A stretch of 64,000 bases of DNA from Mycolicibacterium rutilum (GTDB lineage Bacteria > Actinomycetota > Actinomycetes > Mycobacteriales > Mycobacteriaceae): the NCBI RefSeq assembly GCF_900108565.1, contig NZ_LT629971.1, positions 4,774,001-4,838,000 on the forward strand, read 5' to 3'. The position numbers and the translations under genes were made by a program. Below, in pieces: positions 35,786 through 43,250 of this stretch; within the stretch, counting starts at the first letter, position 1, and each line of letters opens with the position of its first letter. Under the pieces are notes generated by a model, which was given only the letters and a program-made list of their open reading frames with translations, made no database searches and was not told the origin of the DNA.

Positions 35786-36364
35786 GTGACCACCCGGCCG
35801 AACCAGAAGAGCCGCACGCGAAAAGATCTGCTGCAGGCCGCTTCTCGGCTGCTGCGCGAGGGACGCACGCCGACGCTCGAGCAGGTCGCCGAGGAGGCGA
35901 TGGTCTCACGCGCGACGGCGTACCGGTACTTCCCCAGCGTCGACGCACTGCTCATCGAGGCCCCGCTCGACGACGAACTCCCCGAGCCCGCCGAACTGTT
36001 CCGCGACGTCGCCACCACCGATCCGATCGAACGGATGCTCCTCGTGGACGATGCGATGCAGCAACTGATCTCGGCCAACGAGCGTCCCCTGCGGCTGATG
36101 CTGGCCCAGTCGCTTCAGCGCGACAGCGGCGAGATACCCGCGCGCCAGAACCGGCGCACCGCGCTCATCGAGGCGGCCCTGGCACCGGCCCGCGGGGACT
36201 TCTCCCCCGACGCGCTCGACACCGTGACCGAGGCGCTGGCGGTGTTCATCGGCACCGAGTCCATGGTCGTGTTCAGCGACGTGCTGCGGGTCGACGCCGA
36301 GCGGGCCCGCAGCGTCCGCCGGTTCGCGATTCAGGCTCTCATCGAGGCTGCCCGCAAACATTGA
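35786..36364 (+). CDS. TetR family transcriptional regulator
   Basis: 192 residues. The N-terminal HTH is clear: RKDLLQAASRLLREG, then TLEQVAEEAMVSRATAYRYF at about 33-52. The C-terminal domain is unlike well-known subfamilies. GTG 35786 follows the SnoaL stop by 2 bp. Likely autoregulates the operon through the TGAGAC/GTCTCA palindrome and might also act on the downstream methyltransferase, whose promoter holds GGAAC/GTTCC arms (inference). Confidence 0.88.
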   Translation: MTTRPNQKSRTRKDLLQAASRLLREGRTPTLEQVAEEAMVSRATAYRYFPSVDALLIEAPLDDELPEPAELFRDVATTDPIERMLLVDDAMQQLISANERPLRLMLAQSLQRDSGEIPARQNRRTALIEAALAPARGDFSPDALDTVTEALAVFIGTESMVVFSDVLRVDAERARSVRRFAIQALIEAARKH

Positions 36365-36379
36365 TCGGCGCGGAACCTG

Positions 36380-36385
36380 TAGTGT
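36380..36385 (+). promoter_or_regulatory. Putative -10 element for the O-methyltransferase gene
   Basis: TAGTGT lies 8 nt before GTG 36394. Inverted 5-bp arms GGAAC (36372-36376) and GTTCC (36384-36388) flank it and could be a regulator site. Confidence 0.4.
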
Positions 36386-36393
36386 TCCAGGCC

Positions 36394-37488
36394 GTGCCCG
36401 ACAAACCCGCAAAAGTTCCGCCGATGCCGGTGGTCCGCGCCGTCAACCGACTCCGTGCCGGATTGCAACGGCTGCACCGCTCCACGGTGCCCAGCAGCGT
36501 CGCGATTCTCGAGATGGCCACCGGCGCCTGGACGACCCAGACCATGTACGCCGCCGCGAGACTGGGCCTCGCCGACCAACTGGCGGCCGGGCCCGCCTCG
36601 GCTGCCGTGCTCGCCGATCGGGTGGGAGCCCACCCCGATGCGCTCTACCGGCTGATGCGGGCGCTGGCGTCGAACGGGTTACTCACTCACCGCCCCGACG
36701 ACACGTTCGCCCTGACCAAAGTCGGTGAGGCGCTGCGCTCCGATGCGCCCGAGTCGATGCACGACATGGTGTTGTTCATCGGACACCAGGCCCGCTGGGA
36801 GGACTGGGGCAACCTGCTGCACTCGGTGCAGACCGGCGAGCCGTCGGTGCTCAAGCTCCGCGGGATGTCGTATTGGGATTACCTCGAGCAAGACAGCGAA
36901 CTGGCGCAGGTCTTCAACGACGCGATGACCGCGACGAGCGGGATCACCAACGAGGTCGCGCTGAGCCAGTACGACTTCACGAACTTCAAGCTGATCGTCG
37001 ACGTGGGCGGCGGCCACGGGTTGCTGCTGTCGACGATCCTGCGCCGAGCGCCGAAGGCGCGCGGTCTGGTCTACGACCTGCCGTCAGTGGTCAGCGGCGC
37101 TGACGCGACCTTTGAGGCGGCGGGCCTGGCCGAGCGCTGCTCGGCCGAAGGGGGCTCGTTCTTCGACCGGGTGCCCGGGGGCGGCGACGCCTACGTGCTC
37201 AAGAACATCATCCACGACTGGAACGACGACGACTCCGTCAGGATCCTGCGCAACATCCGGACCGCGATCGCGCCCGACGGCAAACTGCTGCTGCTGGAGA
37301 TGGTGCTGCCCGACCGGGCCGACGCGTTCATCGGCTTCCAGTTGGACCTCGAGATGCTCGTGACCGTCGGCGGCCGCGAGCGCACCCGCGACGACTTCGC
37401 GAACTTGTTGCGCCAGGCCGGGTTCCGGCTGGACCGCGTCATCGACACCGTCGCACCCGTCTCGATCATCGAGGCCTCGCCGGCCTGA
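36394..37488 (+). CDS. SAM-dependent O-methyltransferase (dimerisation2/Methyltransf_2 type)
   Basis: 364 residues. An N-terminal winged-helix dimerisation domain (about 30-110, ILEMATGAWTTQTMYAAARLGL) precedes a SAM domain with IVDVGGGHGLLL (about 205) and the catalytic-type His in LKNIIHDWNDDDS. Families with this plan methylate hydroxyls on aromatic or polyketide substrates. GTG 36394 fits a leaderless start. It lies 29 bp after the TetR gene. Substrate unknown; its place beside sigA is not one I recall from M. tuberculosis. Confidence 0.88.
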   Translation: MPDKPAKVPPMPVVRAVNRLRAGLQRLHRSTVPSSVAILEMATGAWTTQTMYAAARLGLADQLAAGPASAAVLADRVGAHPDALYRLMRALASNGLLTHRPDDTFALTKVGEALRSDAPESMHDMVLFIGHQARWEDWGNLLHSVQTGEPSVLKLRGMSYWDYLEQDSELAQVFNDAMTATSGITNEVALSQYDFTNFKLIVDVGGGHGLLLSTILRRAPKARGLVYDLPSVVSGADATFEAAGLAERCSAEGGSFFDRVPGGGDAYVLKNIIHDWNDDDSVRILRNIRTAIAPDGKLLLLEMVLPDRADAFIGFQLDLEMLVTVGGRERTRDDFANLLRQAGFRLDRVIDTVAPVSIIEASPA

Positions 37489-37503
37489 CGGGGCGCTGAC
37501 ACC

Positions 37504-37517
37504 GGTTCGGACGAACC
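37504..37517. repeat. Short perfect palindrome between two methyltransferase genes
   Basis: GGTTCG and CGAACC are exact arms around GA, 16 bp after the O-methyltransferase stop and about 50 bp before the FkbM start. Could be a weak terminator or an operator. Confidence 0.3.
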
Positions 37518-37553
37518 TGCCCCATTTCGCGGTGATCTTGTAGATCGCGGCGC

Positions 37554-37559
37554 TAGCGT
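37554..37559 (+). promoter_or_regulatory. Putative -10 element for the FkbM gene
   Basis: TAGCGT lies 8 nt before GTG 37568; no ribosome-binding site is seen. Confidence 0.4.
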
Positions 37560-37567
37560 ACGACGCT

Positions 37568-38335
37568 GTGAGCCTCGTCGCCGAAATACGTGCCCGCCAC
37601 CGCGTCAACCGTGAACTCAACACAGGCGAACCCGAACTCAAACTCATTCCGCTGCTGGCCGATCCCGAACGGGACTTCCTCGATGTCGGCGCCAATACCG
37701 GCGTCTACTCGTTCATGGCGCTCGGGAGGTTCCGCAGGGTGCTTGCCGCAGAGGCACATCCGGGTCTGGTCGGCGGGCTGCGCCGCATGCTCAGAAACGA
37801 CGATCAGGTGCTCGCCGTGGCGCTGTCCGACGAAGTCGGCAGCACCACGTTGCATGTGCCGGTGCGGCGCGGCCGCGACGTCACCACGCGCTGTTCACTG
37901 CAGGCCGATGCCAATCCCGGCTTCTCGCTGCGCACGGTGACGGTGCCGACGACGACCGTCGACCATCTCGGACTGGACCGGCTCGCGCTGATCAAGATCG
38001 ACGTGGAGGGGCACGAACTGAAGGTGCTGCGCGGCGCGGCACAGACGTTGGCCGCGTCCAAGCCGGTCTGCATCGTCGAATGCGAGGAGCGGCACAACGC
38101 CGGCGGCGTCGCGCAGGCGTTCGCGTTCTTCGACGGCCTGGGTTACCGCGGCTACTACCTGCATCGCGGAGTGCTGCACGACGGTGCGGGATTCGACGCC
38201 GCCGAACTGCAGCGTCCGGAGAACGCGAAGGCCGTCGGCGGGGGCCGCAGCGCCGACTACGTGAACAACTTCCTGTTCGTGCACCCGGACAACGCCGAGC
38301 CCCTGACCCGGATCAGGCGGGGCCTGACCGGGTAG
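37568..38335 (+). CDS. FkbM family methyltransferase
   Basis: 255 residues. SAM-binding motif FLDVGANTGVYSFMAL (about 36-51), AAEAHPGLVGGLRRML, the LALIKIDVEGHELKVLRGA block and the C-terminal YVNNFLFVHP are those of the FkbM family, which O-methylates sugars or small molecules. Soluble. Convergent with and directly abutting the next gene. Acceptor unknown; a surface glycan or glycolipid is possible in a mycobacterium. Confidence 0.87.
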   Translation: MSLVAEIRARHRVNRELNTGEPELKLIPLLADPERDFLDVGANTGVYSFMALGRFRRVLAAEAHPGLVGGLRRMLRNDDQVLAVALSDEVGSTTLHVPVRRGRDVTTRCSLQADANPGFSLRTVTVPTTTVDHLGLDRLALIKIDVEGHELKVLRGAAQTLAASKPVCIVECEERHNAGGVAQAFAFFDGLGYRGYYLHRGVLHDGAGFDAAELQRPENAKAVGGGRSADYVNNFLFVHPDNAEPLTRIRRGLTG

Positions 38336-39118
38336 CTACCGCCGCTTGTCGCGCACCTTATAGGTCGAGGGCCACGACTCGCGGGTCTCGTCGCCGGTCA
38401 GCGGGATGCCCTTGCTGCCGATCTTGATGTCGTAGGCCTCCTTGCCGGGCCCGACCTCCCGGTTGGCGTGCTCGGTGGCCAGATAGATCAGCTGGTCGAT
38501 CTCGGCCTCGGCGAACGCGACGAACGACGTCTTGCGCACGATGTCGTCGGCGCCGGCGGCGATCCGGTCCGGCAGCACCCGGGTGGCGAACGCGGCACCG
38601 GCCAGCAACGCGAACGGGATGACCCAGTAGCAGACGAACGACAGCGGGGTCCTGGTGTCGAGGATGGTGGCGTCGCCGTACACGATCGGCGGGATCGCCG
38701 ACGACACCGTCATCCCGCCGAAGGCGCCCACCCAGATCCACGTCAGCAGCGAGGTGACCTTGGCGAACAGTTCGCTCTTGACGACGTGCGCCGGCTGCCC
38801 GACTTCCGCGAACTCCCGGATGAACGGCTTGCCGATCAGCACCCCGGTGAGCGCGACCAGGAAAATCCCGGCGTTGCTCAGTGGCTGCATCCACCGCTCA
38901 ATGACCGCCTGGTCGAGCGTGAACGTCAACACCGTGAGCACCAAAAAGGTTGCCAGGGCGCCGATTTCGAGGACACGGCCCGGACCGCCGCGGACCCGGC
39001 CGAGCACGAACGCCGCGACCGCCACGGCGAGTGCGATCAGCACGGCCACGGTGAACGGGACGTTCCCGACGAGCACCCAGTAGACGATCCACGGCGCAAG
39101 ACCTAACAAAATGCCCAC
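38336..39118 (-). CDS. Uncharacterised integral membrane protein
   Basis: 260 residues with about six hydrophobic helices (roughly 3-18, 20-40, 50-70, 78-96, 118-142 and 155-178) and a soluble C-terminal tail of about 80 residues that contains DDIVRKTSFVAFAEAEIDQL. I do not recognise the family. The GTG start is preceded by a near-consensus TACAAT. It is divergent from the RidA gene and convergent with FkbM, with no gap between stops. Confidence 0.75.
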   Translation of the reverse strand: MGILLGLAPWIVYWVLVGNVPFTVAVLIALAVAVAAFVLGRVRGGPGRVLEIGALATFLVLTVLTFTLDQAVIERWMQPLSNAGIFLVALTGVLIGKPFIREFAEVGQPAHVVKSELFAKVTSLLTWIWVGAFGGMTVSSAIPPIVYGDATILDTRTPLSFVCYWVIPFALLAGAAFATRVLPDRIAAGADDIVRKTSFVAFAEAEIDQLIYLATEHANREVGPGKEAYDIKIGSKGIPLTGDETRESWPSTYKVRDKRR

Positions 39119-39126
39119 GATTTGTA

Positions 39127-39132
39127 ATTGTA
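39127..39132 (-). promoter_or_regulatory. Near-consensus -10 element for the membrane-protein gene
   Basis: On the minus strand TACAAT precedes the GTG at 39118 by 8 nt in an AT-rich patch, giving a leaderless start. Confidence 0.5.
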
Positions 39133-39162
39133 GAGACGCGCGGTGGCGGCTTGTCGGTGATC

Positions 39163-39168
39163 TAGTTT
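39163..39168 (+). promoter_or_regulatory. Putative -10 element for the RidA gene
   Basis: TAGTTT lies 7 nt before the ATG at 39176. Confidence 0.4.
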
Positions 39169-39175
39169 TGTCCCC

Positions 39176-39589
39176 ATGTCGCAGCGCCGGAACGTGTCGT
39201 CGGACTCGCCCTACGAAGAGACGGTCGGCTACTCGCGGGCGGTGCGCACCGGCCCGTTCGTCGCGGTGTCCGGCACGACCGGGGCCGGCGACGACGTCAC
39301 CAGTCAGGCCCGCGACGCGCTGCGCCGCATCGAGACCGCGCTACGAGACGCGGGCGCGTCGCTGGCGGACGTGGTCCGCACCCGCATGTACGTCACCGAC
39401 ATCTCCCACTGGCGAGACGTCGGCGCCGTGCACGCCGAGGTGTTCGGCAGCATCCGTCCCGCCGCCACGATGGTGGAGGTGTCGGCGCTGATCGCCCCCG
39501 GCCTCCTCGTCGAGATCGAGGCGGACGCGTACGTCGCCGAACCTCAGCCCGACAGCGGGGCGAACCGGCCGTCGGCGCCGGGCAGGTAA
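39176..39589 (+). CDS. RidA family protein
   Basis: 137 residues in the RidA/YjgF/UK114 fold: GPFVAVSGTTG near 26, the LADVVRTRMYVTDIS segment with the Arg that contacts the substrate carboxylate, and RPAATMVEVSALIAPGLLVEIEA at the end. RidA proteins hydrolyse reactive enamine/imine intermediates from PLP enzymes; members lacking some residues do other things. Corresponds to Rv2704. The last 46 bp overlap the convergent DUF952 gene. Confidence 0.9.
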   Translation: MSQRRNVSSDSPYEETVGYSRAVRTGPFVAVSGTTGAGDDVTSQARDALRRIETALRDAGASLADVVRTRMYVTDISHWRDVGAVHAEVFGSIRPAATMVEVSALIAPGLLVEIEADAYVAEPQPDSGANRPSAPGR

Positions 39590-39903
39590 GAAGTGACGCG
39601 GATCACAGCCGCCGTTGGCAAAGGCCCGTACAGATGCGGGAACACCATCTCCGCGGGATCGGTGGGAACACCGGCCTCCCAGCGAATCGGAGAGGACAGT
39701 CGTGCGGAGTCGATGCGCAGCAGCACCAGGTCGGTGCGCCCGGCGTAGAGCCGGTTGGCCGGCAGGTGAACCTGCTCGGGCGTCGACAGGTGCACGAAGC
39801 CGTTCGCGGTCAGCGAAACGGGGCGATGCTCGCCGTCGGCCAGCGCTGCTCGCCATTCGTCTTTGCTACACAGGTGTACGAGCACCGGCGGTGACGGAGT
39901 CAT
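39544..39903 (-). CDS. DUF952 family protein
   Basis: 119 residues. LVHLCSKDEWRAAL, GFVHLSTPEQVH and FPHLYGPLPTAAV are the conserved DUF952 blocks, including two His residues. Function unknown; distantly glutathione-transferase-adjacent annotations exist but are unproven. ATG 39903 is chosen; the frame is open further upstream through non-conserved sequence. The 46-bp antisense overlap with the RidA 3' end is unusually long for this window. Confidence 0.83.
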   Translation of the reverse strand: MTPSPPVLVHLCSKDEWRAALADGEHRPVSLTANGFVHLSTPEQVHLPANRLYAGRTDLVLLRIDSARLSSPIRWEAGVPTDPAEMVFPHLYGPLPTAAVIRVTSYLPGADGRFAPLSG

Positions 39904-40033
39904 ACCGTCAGCCTGCCGGGTCGGCAATTCGGCGTAACGGTGAGACACGACACACCGGTAAACCCCTTGGGAACAACGCCGGAAGCCAAAACGTCTGAGA
40001 CAGTGGATGCACGCGAACAGTACGGAGGTCGCC

Positions 40034-40228
40034 ATGACAAACGCAACGCTCACCAGTCCCCAGCTGACCCGGGCTGACCGCTGCGACCGTTGCGGCGCCG
40101 CGGCCCGCGTACGCGCGAAGCTGCCTTCGGGCGCCGAGTTGCTGTTCTGCCAACACCACGCCAACGAACACGAGGCCAAGCTGATCGAGCTGGCCGCGGT
40201 GCTCGAAGTCAGCCCGGTGGAGGCATAG
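40034..40228 (+). CDS. Small zinc-binding-type protein (DUF7455-like)
   Basis: 64 residues. CDRCGAAARVRAKLPSGAE followed by FCQHHANEHE gives a CxxC...CxxH arrangement likely to bind zinc. A GGAGG site sits 5 nt before ATG 40034, which begins MTNATLTSPQL; a longer frame starting nine codons upstream is less likely. Small proteins with this pattern are common in actinobacteria (DUF7455); role unknown. Confidence 0.8.
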   Translation: MTNATLTSPQLTRADRCDRCGAAARVRAKLPSGAELLFCQHHANEHEAKLIELAAVLEVSPVEA

Positions 40229-40292
40229 CAGCCCGACACGGCCAGCCGCCCGGCTGGGCGCGGCGCATTCCGTCAGGAATGCTGGACTGGTC

Positions 40293-41318
40293 ATGACCGA
40301 CCAGTCCCAACCGCTCCCGACGCGGCCGTCGCGGCACCACGTTCGGCACATCGTCAAGAGGACGCTGTCCAAGAGTTGGGACGACTCGATCTTCTCGGAG
40401 TCGGCGCAAGCCGCCTTCTGGTCGGCGCTGTCGTTACCGCCGCTGCTGCTGGGAATGCTCGGCAGCCTCGCCTACATCGCGCCGTTGTTCGGCCCGGACA
40501 CGCTGCCGACGATCCAGGAACAGATCATCGACACCGCGGCGAGGTTCTTCTCGTCCAACGTCGTCACCGAGATCATCGAGCCGACGATCCGCGACATCGT
40601 CAAGGGTGCGCGCGGTGAGGTGGTCTCGGTAGGGTTCGTGATCTCGCTGTGGGCCGGGTCCTCGGCGATCTCGGCGTTCGTCGACTCGATCACCGAGGCA
40701 CACGACCAGACCCCGCTGCGGCACCCGGTGCGCCAACGCTTCTACGCGCTCGGGCTCTACGTGGTGATGCTGGTCGGCGTGATCATCAGCGCGCCGTTCA
40801 TCGCGCTGGGCCCGCGTAAGGTCGCCGAGTTCATCCCGGACAGCTGGGACCACGTGCTGCAGTTCGGCTACTACCCGGTGTTGATCGTCGGGCTGATCGT
40901 GGCGGTCAACGTGCTCTATCGGGTGTCGCTGCCCAAACCGCTGCCCTCGCACCGGCTGCTGTTCGGCTCGGTGCTGGCCACGGTGGTGTTCCTGCTCGCG
41001 ACGTTCGGGCTGCGGTTCTACCTGACGTGGATCACCGCGACCGGCTACACCTACGGTGCGCTCGCGACGCCGATCGCCTTCCTGCTGTTCGCGTTCTTCC
41101 TGGGGTTCGCGATCATGATCGGCGCCGAACTGAACGCGGCGATCCAGGAGGAGTGGCCGGCGGCGGCCACCCACGCCAACCGGTTCCGCTGGTGGCTCAA
41201 GGAAAAGGCCGAGACGCGCAACGGCGTCTCGGCCAACCGGACCAGGCCGGTGCCTGCGAGCCCGGCCGCGGACGCGCCCCCGCCGCCCGCGGCCCAGGCC
41301 GACAGCGCTACTTCTTGA
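40293..41318 (+). CDS. YihY/BrkB family inner membrane protein
   Basis: 341 residues with six membrane helices. QAAFWSALSLPPLLLGMLGSL, SLWAGSSAISAFVDSITEAHD and ALATPIAFLLFAFFLGFAIMIGAELNA are the conserved parts of the YihY/virulence factor BrkB family. Despite old names it is not RNase BN. The C-terminus is Ala/Pro-rich and cytoplasmic. Corresponds to Rv2707. Ends overlapping the DUF3039 gene by 11 bp. Confidence 0.9.
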   Translation: MTDQSQPLPTRPSRHHVRHIVKRTLSKSWDDSIFSESAQAAFWSALSLPPLLLGMLGSLAYIAPLFGPDTLPTIQEQIIDTAARFFSSNVVTEIIEPTIRDIVKGARGEVVSVGFVISLWAGSSAISAFVDSITEAHDQTPLRHPVRQRFYALGLYVVMLVGVIISAPFIALGPRKVAEFIPDSWDHVLQFGYYPVLIVGLIVAVNVLYRVSLPKPLPSHRLLFGSVLATVVFLLATFGLRFYLTWITATGYTYGALATPIAFLLFAFFLGFAIMIGAELNAAIQEEWPAAATHANRFRWWLKEKAETRNGVSANRTRPVPASPAADAPPPPAAQADSATS

Positions 41319-41544
41319 GCTGTTCGTAGATGCGCTTGCAGTCCGGGCACACCGGGGAGCCGGGCTTGGCCGCCTTGGTCACCGGGAACACCTCGCCGCA
41401 CAGCGCGACGACGTGCGTGCCCATCACCGCACTCTCGGCGATCTTGTCCTTCTTGACATAGTGGAAGAACTTCGGGGTATCGCTATCGGTCCCGTCGTCG
41501 ACGCGTTCGTCGGTGTCGGTGCGCTCGATCGTCTGGGTCTGCAT
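41308..41544 (-). CDS. DUF3039 family protein
   Basis: 78 residues. FFHYVKKDKIAESAVMGTHVVALCGEVF and SPVCPDCKRIYEQL define DUF3039; the Cys residues (ALCGE and CPDC) suggest a zinc site. ATG 41544 starts MQTQTIERTD as in M. tuberculosis Rv2708c; another ATG three codons upstream is possible. Function unknown. Confidence 0.9.
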   Translation of the reverse strand: MQTQTIERTDTDERVDDGTDSDTPKFFHYVKKDKIAESAVMGTHVVALCGEVFPVTKAAKPGSPVCPDCKRIYEQLKK

Positions 41545-41610
41545 GGAGACCATTTTGCCTGTAATAAATCCGACCCGTACAGCGGAGCGACAATGTGGAA
41601 CAGTGAAGGT

Positions 41611-42012
41611 ATGAAACAAAGCCGTGAGCTGAGTTTCGACGACGAGGGCCGGCCCGTCCTCATCACACGCGCCGCTCCCGCCTACGAGGAACAGCACCGC
41701 CAGCGGGTCCGCAAGTACTTGACGCTCATGTCGTTCCGGATCCCGGCGCTCATCCTGGCCGCGATCGCCTACGGCATCTGGCACAACGGGTTGATCTCGC
41801 TGGCGATCCTGGTTGTGTCGATCCCGCTGCCGTGGATGGCCGTCCTGATCGCCAACGACCGGCCCCCGCGGCGCCGCGACGAACCGCGCCGCTACGCCGC
41901 CGAACATCGCATCCCGTTGTTCCCGACCGCCGAACGCCCGGCGCTGGAAGCCAGGATCGTGCGACCGTCGCAACCCGAGGATCGCGGCCAGGCCGGCGAT
42001 GTTCCCAGCTGA
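41611..42012 (+). CDS. DUF3099 family membrane protein
   Basis: 133 residues with two close membrane helices (about 36-54 and 58-76), flanked by a charged N-terminus and a basic/Pro-rich C-terminal tail containing DRPPRRRDEPRRY. Fits DUF3099. Two earlier in-frame starts exist; the ATG at 41611 with GAAGG before it gives MKQSRELSFDDEGRPV. It precedes sigB, as Rv2709 does. Function unknown. Confidence 0.83.
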   Translation: MKQSRELSFDDEGRPVLITRAAPAYEEQHRQRVRKYLTLMSFRIPALILAAIAYGIWHNGLISLAILVVSIPLPWMAVLIANDRPPRRRDEPRRYAAEHRIPLFPTAERPALEARIVRPSQPEDRGQAGDVPS

Positions 42013-42095
42013 GACGCCTCTAGCGCTTTTCTAAGGACATTCTCAGGTCGTCGACGAAAAACCGCTGATCAGAACGTGTGAACCGGCGAACTGCT

Positions 42096-42123
42096 GGGAA
42101 CTCTTTGAACCTCGTGGGCGTTG
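42096..42123 (+). promoter_or_regulatory. Extracytoplasmic-sigma (SigE/SigH-type) promoter of sigB
   Basis: GGGAAC at 42096-42101 and CGTTG at 42119-42123, with a 17-nt spacer, match the GGAAC / CGTT pattern of mycobacterial SigE and SigH promoters. They lie about 35 nt before the sigB start, in agreement with the known control of sigB by stress sigma factors. Confidence 0.65.
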
Positions 42124-42159
42124 TAGCTCATGACAGTTCGACTTGATCAGGAGGCCGTC

Positions 42160-43116
42160 ATGGCAAATGCCACCATTCGCGTCGACCAGGACCTGGACGC
42201 TCAGAGTCCGGCCGCTGACCTCGTGCGTGTGTACCTCAATGGCATTGGCAAAACGGCCTTGCTCAACGCAGCGGACGAGGTGGAACTCGCAAAGCGCATC
42301 GAGGCCGGGCTTTATGCCCAGCACCTGCTCGACACGCGGAAGCGCTTGGGAGAGAACCGCAAACGTGATCTTGCTGCGGTCGTCCGCGACGGTGAGGCCG
42401 CCCGCCGCCACCTGCTGGAGGCCAACCTGCGCCTCGTGGTGTCGCTGGCGAAGCGCTACACCGGCCGCGGCATGCCGCTGCTCGATCTGATCCAGGAGGG
42501 CAACCTCGGGCTGATCCGCGCCATGGAAAAGTTCGACTACGCCAAGGGTTTCAAGTTCTCCACCTACGCCACCTGGTGGATCCGGCAGGCGATCACCCGC
42601 GGGATGGCCGATCAGAGCCGCACGATCCGGCTCCCGGTGCACCTGGTGGAGCAGGTCAACAAGCTCGCCCGCATCAAGCGCGAGATGCACCAGAACCTCG
42701 GCCGCGAGGCCACCGATGAGGAACTGGCCGCCGAGTCGGGCATCCCGGTGGAGAAGATCACCGATCTGCTCGAGCACAGCCGCGACCCGGTGAGCCTGGA
42801 CATGCCGGTCGGCAGCGACGAGGAGGCCCCGCTGGGCGACTTCATCGAGGACGCCGAGGCGATGTCCGCGGAGAACGCGGTGATCTCCGAGCTCCTGCAC
42901 ACCGACATCCGGCACGTGCTGGCCACGCTCGACGAACGCGAGCAGCAGGTGATCCGCCTGCGGTTCGGCCTGGACGACGGGCAGCCCCGCACGCTCGATC
43001 AGATCGGCAAGCTGTTCGGCCTGTCCCGCGAGCGCGTCCGCCAGATCGAACGCGAGGTCATGGCCAAGCTCCGCAACGGTGAACGCGCCGACCGGTTGCG
43101 TTCCTACGCCAGCTAG
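42160..43116 (+). CDS. sigB: Principal-like sigma factor SigB
   Basis: 318 residues: group 2 sigma factor, lacking the long basic/acidic N-terminus of SigA. Regions 1.2-4.2 are intact: DLVRVYLNGIGKTALLNAAD, KRYTGRGMPLLDLIQEGN, KFSTYATWWIRQAITRGM and SRERVRQIEREVMAKLRNG. Supports transcription in stress and stationary phase. ATG 42160 has a strong CAGGAGG site; the M. tuberculosis N-terminus aligns from here. Corresponds to Rv2710; a hairpin follows. Confidence 0.97.
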   Translation: MANATIRVDQDLDAQSPAADLVRVYLNGIGKTALLNAADEVELAKRIEAGLYAQHLLDTRKRLGENRKRDLAAVVRDGEAARRHLLEANLRLVVSLAKRYTGRGMPLLDLIQEGNLGLIRAMEKFDYAKGFKFSTYATWWIRQAITRGMADQSRTIRLPVHLVEQVNKLARIKREMHQNLGREATDEELAAESGIPVEKITDLLEHSRDPVSLDMPVGSDEEAPLGDFIEDAEAMSAENAVISELLHTDIRHVLATLDEREQQVIRLRFGLDDGQPRTLDQIGKLFGLSRERVRQIEREVMAKLRNGERADRLRSYAS

Positions 43117-43126
43117 ACCCCCCCTT

Positions 43127-43162
43127 ACGATCCCCGCCGGACCCCCCGCCGGCGGGGATCGT
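43127..43162. terminator. Hairpin after sigB
   Basis: Exact 14-bp arms 43127-43140 and 43149-43162 (ACGATCCCCGCCGG and its complement) with an 8-nt loop, 11 bp after the sigB stop. Confidence 0.75.
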
Positions 43163-43250
43163 GCCGTCTGCGGGGCGCTGTGTCGCCGACGTAACAACGC
43201 AGTTCAGGCCCTCGGACCGGTAGACTCGACCTCTGACGGAGGGTTAGCGA

